64,000 bases of DNA from Desmonostoc muscorum LEGE 12446 (GCF_015207005.2 NZ_JADEXS020000001.1:2046001-2110000), one strand, 5' to 3'. Positions 53,372 to 61,650 are shown, counted from the first letter of the stretch. Notes: generated from the letters alone by a model not told the origin. Numbers and translations are program-made.

Positions 53372-53706
53372 ATTGGTAGGTTTGACCGTACCGATTTGAG
53401 ATTTGAGATTTGAGATTTGAGATTAAAAATTATTTCAGTTCATGCCCGCGGTATTGGGCCGAACAAATCCAAAATTTAAAATCCGACCCTCCCAAGCGTT
53501 GCGTTAGGGACGCAGGAGCCTCTGATTCACTAACGCTGCGCTATCAGCCACATAACCTTGTGGTCTCTTTCAATCCAAAATCGGTAATCCTTGTTGAAAA
53601 GTTCGATCTAAGGCTTCCTTAGATCAAACTTTTCGCAAAATTCAAAATTGCTTGACCTGATAACTAACCCCTCTGATTGGCTAACACCTGTTGAGAGTTT
53701 TTTTTC
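53372..53706 (+). pseudogene. NsiR1 copy 4, split by an insertion
   Basis: The first part, ATTGGTAGGTTTGACC, lies at 53372-53387. The second part, TTGACCTGATAACTAACC, with the terminator-like end and eight T, lies at 53652-53706. Joining them at the shared TTGACC restores a recognisable unit. The intervening DNA is a repeat-rich insertion. The upstream promoter also lacks TCCGGA. This copy should be non-functional. Confidence 0.65.
53388..53657. mobile_element. Repeat-rich insertion inside NsiR1 copy 4
   Basis: About 270 bases separate the halves of copy 4 and are flanked by TTGACC on both sides, as expected of a 6-bp target duplication. The insert contains four GATTTGA heptamers, a CCCAAGCGTTGCGTTAGGG-type dispersed repeat, and an imperfect inverted repeat near 53602-53635 (AAGTTCGATCTAAGG with CCTTAGATCAAACTT). 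A relative of that inverted repeat lies at about 9172-9208. No open reading frame with coding character is present. Confidence 0.55.
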
Positions 53707-53747
53707 TGGTAAACAAACAACAACAATCTCAACTTCTGCATAATTTA

Positions 53748-53753
53748 TCCGGT
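53748..53753 (+). promoter_or_regulatory. TCCGGT promoter motif of NsiR1 copy 5
   Basis: The hexamer is TCCGGT, one base from the consensus, and lies 33 bases before ATTGG. A CATAAT box (53777-53782) fits a -10 element. Confidence 0.6.
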
Positions 53754-53783
53754 CGATAGCCATTAACTTGAGAAAACATAATT

Positions 53784-53845
53784 GGTAGATGCACCCTGAT
53801 AACTCAACTCCCCTGGTTGGCTAACACCCACTGGGGGTTTTTTTT
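53784..53845 (+). ncRNA. nsiR1: NsiR1-type small RNA, copy 5
   Basis: It reads GGTAGATGCACCCTGATA, then AACTCAACTCCCCTGGTTGG, and a CCACTGGGGG stem side with eight T. All elements are present, so it should be expressed from its own promoter. Confidence 0.8.
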
Positions 53846-54063
53846 AGTTGGAAGCATTGAACAATTTTAGATTTTAGATTTTGGATTAGGGTTTTCCGGT
53901 TGAGAGCAACATCGCTTGTGGATAAAAGACATCTCAAACCGACAATCTAAAATCCTCAGGGTACAATTACCATTGTGCTTGGAGTGAATCTAAAAGACGC
54001 TCGCCAAATCCCTAACGCTACGCTGTCGGCAATTCGAAATCTTGTTAGAGCTTGAGCATTTTC

Positions 54064-54069
54064 TCCGGA
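54064..54069 (+). promoter_or_regulatory. TCCGGA promoter motif of NsiR1 copy 6
   Basis: A perfect TCCGGA lies 33 bases before ATTGG of copy 6, with a CATAAT-type -10 box shared with copy 5. Confidence 0.7.
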
Positions 54070-54099
54070 AAATAGTGGCTGCCCCTAGAAAACATAATT

Positions 54100-54158
54100 G
54101 GTAGATGCACCCTGATAACTCACTCCCCTAGTAGGCTAACACCAACTGGGGTTTTTTT
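54100..54158 (+). ncRNA. nsiR1: NsiR1-type small RNA, copy 6
   Basis: The unit begins GGTAGATGCACCCTGATA and ends with CCCCTAGT, a loop GGCTAACACC, and ACTGGGG followed by seven T. It is intact and slightly shorter than copies 3 and 5. Confidence 0.8.
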
Positions 54159-54192
54159 ATTTTAAAAAATAACTGACCTTTGTACAAATTTA

Positions 54193-54198
54193 TCCGGA
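54193..54198 (+). promoter_or_regulatory. TCCGGA promoter motif of NsiR1 copy 7
   Basis: A perfect TCCGGA lies 33 bases before ATTGG of copy 7. The spacer resembles that of copy 3 (GGAG-ATG-TG), suggesting these two share a recent origin. Confidence 0.7.
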
Positions 54199-54228
54199 GT
54201 ATGGTGTTCAACGTCAGAACATTTAATT

Positions 54229-54288
54229 GGTAGATGCACCCTGATAACTAACTCCCCTGGTTGGCTAACACCCACTGGGGGTTTTTTT
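54229..54288 (+). ncRNA. nsiR1: NsiR1-type small RNA, copy 7
   Basis: This is the last copy, farthest from hetF, and the closest to a consensus: GGTAGATGCACCCTGATA, AACTAACTCCCCTGGTTGG, CCCACTGGGGG and seven T. Confidence 0.8.
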
Positions 54289-54300
54289 ATGCCTAGATGC

Positions 54301-54863
54301 GTCGGAGCTTGTTGTTAGACATCACTAGTCTCTATAATCTGCCTACATAGCCAGAATGCACCTTGTTACTACTGGTGGTAGACCTTGAGTATCTCCTTGT
54401 TGCCAGTATAGAGCAAAACCTGGTCACTCAATCCCTGAATCGCTTTCTTTTTATTGTCACGTACAGAGGCAACTCTAAAATGATTGCTATGATATTTAAT
54501 CACATTCTTAAGTTTTTTTCTAGATTCCTACTTTCTCATTCCTAGACTAGTAAAGAATTGGGCATGGGGCACGATGCAGGGGAGAAGACTCTGTTCCCTG
54601 TTTCCTGCTCCTCTGCCTCCCCTACCCTCACAAGTGTAGGTTTTTCACATTCAGTCTGAAAAAGCCCATTTTTTCGTTCCGAAATCTTTCCCCGCGTCTC
54701 CCCGTCTTTGCGTCGATCAAAACGCGAAATCTAAAAAACCTACACCTGTCAGTCTCCCCTACCTCCCTCATCCCCTTTTTGTTGACATTAATAACACGCT
54801 ATATGGTATATTTCATGGCGTTATGCTAAGATGTCTAGCCTAAAACCAAAGAGTTGCCAACCG
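54301..54863. other. Intergenic region, no gene seen
   Basis: The 560 bases after the array contain a short AT-rich frame of 60 codons without coding character and a block of CTCCCC/CTGCTCC-type repeats near 54570-54640. Two GTAGGTTTTT-like segments in opposite orientation follow, near 54637 and 54735. The last 80 bases (AATAACACGCTATATGGTATA) may hold the promoter of the thioredoxin-like gene. Confidence 0.45.
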
Positions 54864-55187
54864 ATGAGTTTAGCTGTAATTAAGTTCTCTTCTGAAGAGT
54901 GCGGCATCTGCCACAAAATGTCTTTTTATGACAAAAAGGTGGCGGAAGAACTGGGTTTAGAATTTATCGACGTGAAAATGCAGGATACAGCTGCTTACCG
55001 CAAGTATCGCAAGATTTTATTGACTCAGTATCCTGATAAATCAGAAATGGGATGGCCTACCTACATCGTTTGCAATTCTCCAGAAGGAGAATTTCAGATT
55101 GTGGGTGAGGTGAAAGGAGGTCATCCCAAAGGGGAATTTAGAAGCCGTCTCCAAGAGGTTCTAGATTCTGCATCTAGTCAGAATTAA
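54864..55187 (+). CDS. Thioredoxin-like protein with CGIC motif
   Basis: From ATG 54864 (MSLAVIKFSSEECGICHKM) the product is 107 residues, the normal thioredoxin size; an ATG 11 codons earlier is also in frame. The redox pair is in ECGICHKM near residue 13. LGLEFIDVKMQD follows, and the cis-Pro loop is in GWPTYIV. The C-terminus has GEVKGGHPKGEFRSRLQEVL. The CGIC active site differs from the classical CGPC, so redox potential or partner may differ. It overlaps the convergent DUF5818-like gene by 14 bases. It probably acts in cytoplasmic thiol exchange. Confidence 0.82.
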   Translation: MSLAVIKFSSEECGICHKMSFYDKKVAEELGLEFIDVKMQDTAAYRKYRKILLTQYPDKSEMGWPTYIVCNSPEGEFQIVGEVKGGHPKGEFRSRLQEVLDSASSQN

Positions 55188-55407
55188 TTACCTCAAAAGA
55201 TTTAACCTCCAGGACAGGGCCAATCATGGCAGCTGTCATGACATCTTCACGCACCTGTCCTTTAACTTTTGCTTTTTGTCCAGCTTTAAGTAATTCTTTA
55301 TCAGCCCCTCTGAGGATTTCGTAAGTATCGCCGTCTTCTGTAACTAATGCCCATGCACCCGGGCCAATATCACGGTGTTGAATTGTACCTGTAAGTGTAA
55401 TGCTCAT
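55174..55407 (-). CDS. Small OB-fold-like protein (DUF5818-like)
   Basis: The 77-residue protein has the strand pattern of a small beta-barrel: SITLTGTIQHRDIGPGAWALVTEDGDTYEI, then AGQKAKVKGQVREDVMTAAM and GPVLEVKSFEV. This resembles DUF5818 and related OB-fold proteins. Function is unknown. Its end overlaps that of the convergent thioredoxin-like gene by 14 bases, so the two transcripts would be complementary at their 3' ends. Confidence 0.65.
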   Translation of the reverse strand: MSITLTGTIQHRDIGPGAWALVTEDGDTYEILRGADKELLKAGQKAKVKGQVREDVMTAAMIGPVLEVKSFEVINSD

Positions 55408-55417
55408 AAGTAGTAGT

Positions 55418-55514
55418 GCTGAGTACTGAGTAGGGGAGTGGGAAGTAGGGAGTGGGAAGTAGGGAGTAGGGAGTTATAAGACTTCTTCCCTCATTCCCCA
55501 CTCCCCACTCCCCT
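55418..55514. repeat. GGGAGTG/GGAAGTA heptamer repeats
   Basis: Tandem GGGAGT(A/G) units with a complementary CCCCACT block at the right end lie between the DUF5818-like gene and the subtilase gene, both on the minus strand. They match the repeat type at 1316-1500. Confidence 0.75.
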
Positions 55515-55515
55515 T

Positions 55516-57366
55516 CTATGCTGCTTTTTCTTCGTTTTGCAATGCTAAACGAGCAAGTCCAAAACAAAGTATGGCGTTGGCGACGAGGAACAGACGTGCT
55601 AAGTTAACATTTCCGAATCCCCAAACTGCTGGGTCGTAAATAGCACTTACTGCCAAGCAGGCTGCCACTCCTAGTGTTGAACCAATGGCAAACCATTTCC
55701 AACTAGGATGTCCTAACAGTAATGCCATTAACACAATGGGAATCAATACGCTGGCAAACAGGGGATTCAATGCATCAGTTCCTTGGAGGGTATTGCCCAG
55801 TTCCGGAATTGAACTGCCCAAAACCCTGAAAGGCCACTGGGGAAGGTCAAAGATATAGATTCCCTTGAGGAAAAATAACCCAGAACTGCCAGCAATTAAA
55901 CCGCTGAATAAAGACCAACTCCAAGTAAAGGGGAAGTAAACCCGTAAAAACCAAGCCAGCAGATAGGAACCAATTACCATTAAAATCTTAGGTAACAGTG
56001 CTATCGCACCACCGTCAATCCAAAAGCCGGGATTAAGATAGCCATTATCCCGTAACCACCGGAAGAAATCTTGGAAATTGATTTGCCCTTGAACAGCTAG
56101 TTTGACTGCTGCTTCTGCATTGAGTTGTCCAGCGCCATAATAGTTCAAACCATCATCCTGGATAACTCGTGCTGACTGTTTGAGGATTTTTAAAACTTCA
56201 TCTGGTTCTTTAATACCAGTAGCTCTGATTAATGCTGCAACACCAGCAACGTGGGGAGAGGCCATGCTTGTACCTTGGAAGCCAAGAAATACGCCTTCGC
56301 CTTTTTCGTTGATAGTTTCTTGGAGAATTTTACCAGCTTCACTACCACCAGGAGCAGAGATATCAACCCCTGCACCAAAGTTAGAATAAGGTGCTTTTTC
56401 TCCGTCTGGGCCGATTGCTGAAACGCCAATGACGTGAGGATAGCGGGCTGGATAGCCTGCCCCATTGGTACTTTCATTGCCAGCTGCGGCAACGATGACT
56501 ACACCTTTTCTATGGGCATAGTCGATCGCTTCTTTCATCAATTTACTTTCACCACTACCACCCAAGCTCATATTAATCACATCTGCGCCTTTATCAGCAG
56601 CAAATTTAATCGCTTCGGCAATATCGGCTACGGTACCGCCTCCATATGAACTCAGTACCTTCAACGGCATCAGACTGGCTTCATAAGCAATTCCAGCTAC
56701 GCCATATTTGTTATTTGTAGCTTGGGCAATGGTTCCGGCAACGTGAGTGCCGTGACCGTTATCGTCTTTGGCTTCTTCTGTGTCGTTTACAAAATCATAT
56801 CCTTTGACGAATTTTGTCTCATACAAGTCCCGCACCTTAGTAATCCCAGTGTCAATTACCGCAACGGTGACGCCACTGCCTTTGGTTTGAGTCCATGCGC
56901 TCTCGATGCCGATTGTGTGTAAGTTCCACTGCTTGCTGTAATATTGGTCATTGGGACCAGTTAATGAGAGATTTACCTCATCATTTTCCTGGGGTCGCAA
57001 AAATTCTCCTAGCCAAGCGGCTTCACCTGGTTGTGGAATTTTTCTGTAGATATAATTTGGCTCTATGAATTCTGTAGCTTGGGCAAACTGAGATTTTTTC
57101 AGTTCTTGGAGTCGCTGGCCATCGCCCTTGATAATATACACATGATCTTTTTCGGAAAACTTGTTGTCTAATTGGGGTGTAACGTTGTATTGTTTGGCGA
57201 TCGCTTGTAAATTCTCTTGCACTACAGTTGATGCAATATCTTCCCGAAAATCAAGCAAAATCGTCTCAAACTCACCTTTAGCTGCCAGTCCCTGGAAATT
57301 CAGGAAACCAAATACGGCAGCTAACAGCCCAATGACAAACAAGCACAATAATATAAGCTTTCTCAT
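55516..57366 (-). CDS. Membrane-anchored subtilisin-like S8 serine peptidase
   Basis: The 616-residue protein has an N-terminal signal or anchor (LILLCLFVIGLLAAVFGFLN) and an inhibitor-like prodomain (about 35-110). The peptidase domain has an intact triad: Asp172 in VAVIDTGI, His205 in NGHGTHVAG and Ser367 in FQGTSMASPHVAG, with oxyanion Asn297 in AAAGNES. After residue 450 come four or so membrane segments, such as IALLPKILMVIGSYLLAWFL and LFASVLIPIVLMALLLG. The protease is therefore tethered by both ends with the catalytic part outside the cytoplasm. Its substrates are unknown. Unlike the P-domain subtilase at 31-34 kb it has all catalytic residues. Confidence 0.92.
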   Translation of the reverse strand: MRKLILLCLFVIGLLAAVFGFLNFQGLAAKGEFETILLDFREDIASTVVQENLQAIAKQYNVTPQLDNKFSEKDHVYIIKGDGQRLQELKKSQFAQATEFIEPNYIYRKIPQPGEAAWLGEFLRPQENDEVNLSLTGPNDQYYSKQWNLHTIGIESAWTQTKGSGVTVAVIDTGITKVRDLYETKFVKGYDFVNDTEEAKDDNGHGTHVAGTIAQATNNKYGVAGIAYEASLMPLKVLSSYGGGTVADIAEAIKFAADKGADVINMSLGGSGESKLMKEAIDYAHRKGVVIVAAAGNESTNGAGYPARYPHVIGVSAIGPDGEKAPYSNFGAGVDISAPGGSEAGKILQETINEKGEGVFLGFQGTSMASPHVAGVAALIRATGIKEPDEVLKILKQSARVIQDDGLNYYGAGQLNAEAAVKLAVQGQINFQDFFRWLRDNGYLNPGFWIDGGAIALLPKILMVIGSYLLAWFLRVYFPFTWSWSLFSGLIAGSSGLFFLKGIYIFDLPQWPFRVLGSSIPELGNTLQGTDALNPLFASVLIPIVLMALLLGHPSWKWFAIGSTLGVAACLAVSAIYDPAVWGFGNVNLARLFLVANAILCFGLARLALQNEEKAA

Positions 57367-57483
57367 ATTAACTCATCACCGCTTTTTGCCAGTTTGCTCA
57401 CTACCATAACTTATCTTGATACCTTGTTGGTGGATTTTGCACTTTAGTTTACCTTCACTTCATTACTCAGGACTGTTGAAACA

Positions 57484-57918
57484 ATGGAACATGGTCTTTT
57501 GTGGTTACCTCTGTTAGCAATGTTTTTCTGGCTAGCTTGGCAAGGCTCTAAGGAGTATCAAAAAGTGGAAGCCTATCGTGTCTGGGCAGAACAATTTGAA
57601 CGAGCTAAGTATGATATTTATTCAGTATTGGGTCAAAAAGGCAACTCTATAACCTGGGGTAAACCCACGCCTCAAGGACCAATTAAATTAGAAACATTTT
57701 CTTTAGTTAATGTCCAAGAAATATCTCTTCTGGTAGATGGCAAATCAGTAAATATAGAATCACCACCTGAGAAAGGTCGTTCTATAGAGTTAGAATTTGT
57801 ATTTTCCGAATCCGCTGATTCAGTGCGCGTTCCGTTTACAGAAATTCCTTTAGCGGCCCAATGGGCAAAGTATTTGCACTCAGCATTAGAAAATTGGCGA
57901 TCGCCACAAAATCAGTAA
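57484..57918 (+). CDS. Hypothetical protein with one N-terminal membrane helix
   Basis: The 144-residue protein starts MEHGLLWLPLLAMFFWLAWQGSKEYQ, with a single membrane helix. A short amphipathic link (VEAYRVWAEQFERAKYDIY) and a beta-rich domain follow: SITWGKPTPQGPIKLETFSL, EISLLVDGKSV, SIELEFVFSESADSVRVPFT. The end is a helix LAAQWAKYLHSALENW. This looks like a conserved cyanobacterial family but I cannot name it. It is divergent from the subtilase gene. Confidence 0.65.
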   Translation: MEHGLLWLPLLAMFFWLAWQGSKEYQKVEAYRVWAEQFERAKYDIYSVLGQKGNSITWGKPTPQGPIKLETFSLVNVQEISLLVDGKSVNIESPPEKGRSIELEFVFSESADSVRVPFTEIPLAAQWAKYLHSALENWRSPQNQ

Positions 57919-57937
57919 TTATAAGCAGGAAAATTCT

Positions 57938-57965
57938 AGAGGCACAATAAATAGATTGTGCCTCT
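57938..57965. terminator. Hairpin after the 57484 gene
   Basis: Eleven-base arms AGAGGCACAAT and ATTGTGCCTCT enclose a 6-base loop, 20 bases after the stop codon and 89 bases before the convergent surface-protein stop. It probably ends transcription of one or both genes. Confidence 0.6.
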
Positions 57966-58053
57966 ATGCGTGTGGTCTATTTAATTCAAAACCGCATTGA
58001 AAGTGGATTCATGTTTGCGTTACACTTGCACTTTCAATTGAACCATTAACCAA

Positions 58054-61000
58054 CTATGCTTGAATGATGAAGTCTGAGGCTTTAAGAGTGGGGGCACCAG
58101 TCAGTTGTGCAAATTGACCACCACTGCCCAAACCAGCAGCGCTACCATTTTGATTGTATAGTAACTGCCCAGTCACAGGATCGTAGACTATCACAGCACT
58201 GCTAACTGCCCCTAAGGTAGTGATTTGAAAATTAGTGGCGTTACTGAAACCTGTTCCTGCAACAGAAGTAATGGCAGTGAAGGTGGTCTTATCCAAGATA
58301 ATCTTGTCACCAGCAGAACTATTGAAGTCAGCGATGGTATCAATACCCACAGCAGCGCTGCTAAAAGCAGCGTTGGTGTTGTAGAGGAAAGCATCAGCAC
58401 CCCCATCACCGACGAGAATATCATTGCCTGCCCCACCGATGAGAGTATCATTGCCGCTACCGCCCCGCAGCAGATCATCACCACTTTTACCATCGATAAT
58501 GTCATTACCCCCTAGAGCATTAATCACATCGTTGGAGTTATCAAAACCTGCAACGTTATTGTTTAAGTAATTGAGGAAAGTAACGGTGTTTCTGTTGAAG
58601 ATACTAGTTTGGGTCGATCTACTATCAATCACATCAAAGCTCTCGGTAACACTGCTTTGTCCGTCAAATATGATATTACCGATGCCTGGCCTTGTTCCTG
58701 ATGCAGCTAAGTTTTCGAGGTTCTCTAACTTAAAGTTTTCCAAGGTGACTTTAGTATTAGCCACACTTAGAAAAGTGATTTCTAAATTGTCGCCACTTTG
58801 AGATAATTGCATATTTTTCGCAGTTAAGCCAGCCCCAACAAATTGCAAGGTGTCTATTTGAGCAATGACCTCGGCTGAAGGATCTAAGCTAGTACCTGCA
58901 CCACCAAAATTTGTGATGATGTCATGGCCATTCCCTAGCGGGGTAATAAAAGTGTCATTGCCTGTTGTACCATTGATAATTTTGGGTTCAACTTTGCCAG
59001 TGATGGCAAAGTCAAAGGGGCTTTCGTCGCTGTCGTTGTTGCTTAAACTGAAGTTGCCACTATAGGTACCGATTCTACTAGTGTTGAGTGCCACTGTAAT
59101 ATTTGTGGAGGCATTAGCTGCAACACTAGTAGGCAGAATTCCAACTAGGCTAAATCCGCTAGGAAGTTTGAGATTAGTTAGCTTGAGTGGGGCTGTACCG
59201 ATATTCTTAATCGTAAAAGTTTTAGTCCGGGCCACACCACCAGTGGTACTGCCAAAGTCAATGGCGGTCGTACTCCCATCTGTAATGTCTACTGTGCCGT
59301 TGAGAATTTGAATTTCCGGAGTAGTAACTTTGCCAGTAATAGCAAAGTCAAAAGGACTTTCGTCACTGTCGTTGTTGCTTAAACTGAGTCTGCCACTATA
59401 GGTACCGACTGTAGTGGTGTTGAGTGCCATCGTTATGGTAGTGGAAGCATTAGGAGCCACACTAGTGGGTACAGTTCCTACTAAACTAAAGCCATTGGGG
59501 AGTTGGAGATTACTCAAATTGAGTGCTGCCGTACCAGTGTTCTTAATCGTAAAGGCTTTGGTCAGAGTATTGCCAACATTGGCCTCACCAAAGTTAATGG
59601 CAGTCGTACTCCCATCTACAATATCAACTGTACCGTTGAGAACTTGAATTTCGGGACTAATAACTTTGCCAGTAATAGCAAAGTCAAACTCACTTTCATT
59701 ACTATCGTTGTTGCTTAAAATCAGAGTGCCACCATAAGTGCCTGGTGTAGTAGTATTGAGTGCCACCGTTATAGTAGTGGAAGCATTGGCAGCCACACTT
59801 GTGGGGACAGTTCCTACTAAACTAAAGCCATTGGGAAGTTTAAGATTACTCAGATTAAGTGCGGCTATACCGGTGTTCTTAATCGTAAAGGTTTTAGTCA
59901 GAGTCTGACCAAGAATGATCTCACCAAAGTTAATGGCAGTCGTACTCCCATCTACAATATCAACTGTACCGTTGAGAACTTGAATTTCGGGAGTAGGAGT
60001 CTCATCTGTTGGAGCTTCGTAGGCACCAATATCGATGACTGCGGTGCCATTACCATCGCCATCCAGAGGAACATTTTTAGTGATGCTATTGAAGGCATTA
60101 GAACCAGCATCGATGGCAGCACTTCCAGCTTTGAGGGCAAAATTGCCTTTAGCTGGATCAACAAACAACGGATTTTTACCCAAAATATTCTGCAAAGTAA
60201 GAATAGCTTTTGGATCGTCCGAAGCTTGAAATATATTCGAGTTATAAACAAGGTTGTGATCGAAAGCTACATTTGTGGAGTATTTGACAAGATTGGCATT
60301 TTGATTGTCACTTGCATACATTATGTTGTTATATACATCTACATTGTCCGAGTAAGTGACAGCAATCTCTCCATGAGTTGTAAGAACAGTAGCATTTTGG
60401 TAAGTTGTATTGTTGATAACATCTACATTTTTGGCTTTAAAAACGTGAATCCCAGAGCCACCATTGTTGTAGGAGATGTTATTTTCAATTAAAGCCTTAC
60501 CTGTATAGGCCACGCCTTCCCTAGATTTAGAAGTCATATCAAGCATAATCCCATGCCCTTCAGAAATACCACCAGTATTCCAAACAGGAACTAGGCTTTG
60601 ATTGTCGTAGACAATGTTATCTCGAAAAATCATCCTGTAGTCAGTAGTGTTGTTATCGTAGTTAGAACCGTAAAGAGCAGTAATAGCTTGACATCCATAA
60701 GGAGAATACCAAGCGTTTCCAGACACAGTATTTTTCTCAACAGTGATGTAATCTGCATTAGTCAATCCAATACCTGCACCTGGAAAGTTACGGATTGTGT
60801 TGCCACTGATGACGATGTGATGAGGGTTACTAGGGGCTAGACCTTCGCTAGTTTTTGAAGGTGAGGGGGTCACCATAATTCCATAGGCAGTAATCTTAGT
60901 ATCAGATTTACCTTTATCCGAAGTAGAATTAATGCTATTCAATGCATATTGTAAAGTGACATTTTCTCGATCGCCTTCTATATCAAGTCCTTCAATCCGT

Positions 61001-61281
61001 ACATAAGATGAACTAAATACAGTAATGCCACTAACACCCGCAGGAAGGTTTAGTTTTGGTTGATGTCCTGGATAGGCTTTGATAGTTGTCCAGTTGTCTG
61101 GAGAACCGTTTTTGTCAACAATGTTAGCTCCTTTTTCATAAGTGCCATTCATCACATAGAGGGTGTCGCCTGTTTCCATCTGCCACACGGCTCGACCCAG
61201 AGTGCGAAATGCACTTGTTTCTTTCAAGCCATTATTGTTATCGCTACCTGTTCCAGAAACGTAGTATACTTGGCCAGCCAT
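58054..61281 (-). CDS. Large surface protein: beta-helix, three choice-of-anchor D repeats, RTX C-terminus
   Basis: The 1075-residue protein has no signal peptide. Its first 400 residues form a right-handed parallel beta-helix of the kind seen in polysaccharide lyases (YVSGTGSDNNNGLKETSAFRTL, NGTYEKGANIVDKNGSPDNW, GIHVFKAKNVDVINNTTYQN). Three near-identical repeats of about 105 residues follow (about 435-745), each starting PEI QVLNGTVDIVDGSTTA and containing PNGFSLVGTVPTSV and LSNNDS. They match choice-of-anchor D/ASPM-SPD2-hydin domains. The last 200 residues carry RTX repeats (GGSGNDTLIGGAGNDILVGDG) and a type I secretion end. Export by a TolC-type system is expected. It may bind or cleave glycans at the cell surface; activity is not shown. 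Confidence 0.87.
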   Translation of the reverse strand: MAGQVYYVSGTGSDNNNGLKETSAFRTLGRAVWQMETGDTLYVMNGTYEKGANIVDKNGSPDNWTTIKAYPGHQPKLNLPAGVSGITVFSSSYVRIEGLDIEGDRENVTLQYALNSINSTSDKGKSDTKITAYGIMVTPSPSKTSEGLAPSNPHHIVISGNTIRNFPGAGIGLTNADYITVEKNTVSGNAWYSPYGCQAITALYGSNYDNNTTDYRMIFRDNIVYDNQSLVPVWNTGGISEGHGIMLDMTSKSREGVAYTGKALIENNISYNNGGSGIHVFKAKNVDVINNTTYQNATVLTTHGEIAVTYSDNVDVYNNIMYASDNQNANLVKYSTNVAFDHNLVYNSNIFQASDDPKAILTLQNILGKNPLFVDPAKGNFALKAGSAAIDAGSNAFNSITKNVPLDGDGNGTAVIDIGAYEAPTDETPTPEIQVLNGTVDIVDGSTTAINFGEIILGQTLTKTFTIKNTGIAALNLSNLKLPNGFSLVGTVPTSVAANASTTITVALNTTTPGTYGGTLILSNNDSNESEFDFAITGKVISPEIQVLNGTVDIVDGSTTAINFGEANVGNTLTKAFTIKNTGTAALNLSNLQLPNGFSLVGTVPTSVAPNASTTITMALNTTTVGTYSGRLSLSNNDSDESPFDFAITGKVTTPEIQILNGTVDITDGSTTAIDFGSTTGGVARTKTFTIKNIGTAPLKLTNLKLPSGFSLVGILPTSVAANASTNITVALNTSRIGTYSGNFSLSNNDSDESPFDFAITGKVEPKIINGTTGNDTFITPLGNGHDIITNFGGAGTSLDPSAEVIAQIDTLQFVGAGLTAKNMQLSQSGDNLEITFLSVANTKVTLENFKLENLENLAASGTRPGIGNIIFDGQSSVTESFDVIDSRSTQTSIFNRNTVTFLNYLNNNVAGFDNSNDVINALGGNDIIDGKSGDDLLRGGSGNDTLIGGAGNDILVGDGGADAFLYNTNAAFSSAAVGIDTIADFNSSAGDKIILDKTTFTAITSVAGTGFSNATNFQITTLGAVSSAVIVYDPVTGQLLYNQNGSAAGLGSGGQFAQLTGAPTLKASDFIIQA

Positions 61282-61465
61282 AGGTTTACTCCGAATATAT
61301 ATAAGGGAATTGCTCGTGGACTCTTAGCAACTGTGTTAATTGCTAAGTAGTTAGTAGAAGGGTGATTTGTCTTGAGTCTGAAGGACAGTCACAGTTGTCC
61401 GATCGCAACTTCAAATTGCCTCGGTTCTAGAAACGCTGTTGTCAAACTGGAAATTTTTTCTCCTG

Positions 61466-61650
61466 TCAACCGCTGATGGTTAAACCAGGAATGTAAATAC
61501 CGTCAATCGTCAGGCTGTTGTTGGGAGTAATCGGACGATTAGCGTCTGCATCTGATTGATCGCCTGGGAGTGGAATTAAATCCGATCTCCACCGCGTAGG
61601 CGCAGCCTGCCGTAGGCATCGCTGTTACTATATTTCGATACGGTGATCAT
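61466..61650 (-). pseudogene. Decayed small gene interrupted by a dispersed repeat
   Basis: Read on the minus strand, an ATG at 61650 starts MITVSKYSNSD. The small dispersed repeat (61594-61622) comes next, and the frame then ends in TAA. In another frame the sequence continues with a very protein-like run, DLIPLPGDQSDADANRPITP and NSLTIDGIYIPGLTISG, ending at a TGA at 61466. The repeat therefore appears to have shifted the frame. I do not recognise the product. Confidence 0.4.
61594..61622. repeat. Small dispersed repeat, 29 bp
   Basis: The element reads GCGTAGGCGCAGCCTGCCG and ends GGCATCGC. It is the clearest relative of the copies inside hetF and the DUF1499 gene. It lies within a decayed gene and is one base short of a multiple of three. 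Confidence 0.6.

Larger units (their letters stand above)
52357..54300 (+). other. NsiR1-type small RNA array upstream of hetF (whole region)
   Basis: About 1.9 kb without protein genes holds seven related units on the plus strand, opposite to hetF. Five look intact: a TCCGGA-like promoter motif, then at a fixed 33-base distance ATTGGTAGATGCACC, then a terminator hairpin ending in 7-8 T. One is degenerate (near 53028) and one is split (53372 and 53652). This is the arrangement described for NsiR1 (nitrogen stress-induced RNA 1) upstream of hetF in Nostoc sp. PCC 7120, whose promoters were reported as heterocyst-associated. The hetF leader, if it begins inside the array, would be antisense to the nearest copies. 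Confidence 0.85.

Noticed and set aside
54363..54545. 60-codon frame after the NsiR1 array
   Set aside because: No ribosome-binding site, no conserved-looking pattern, and AT-rich sequence that gives hydrophobic codons by chance.
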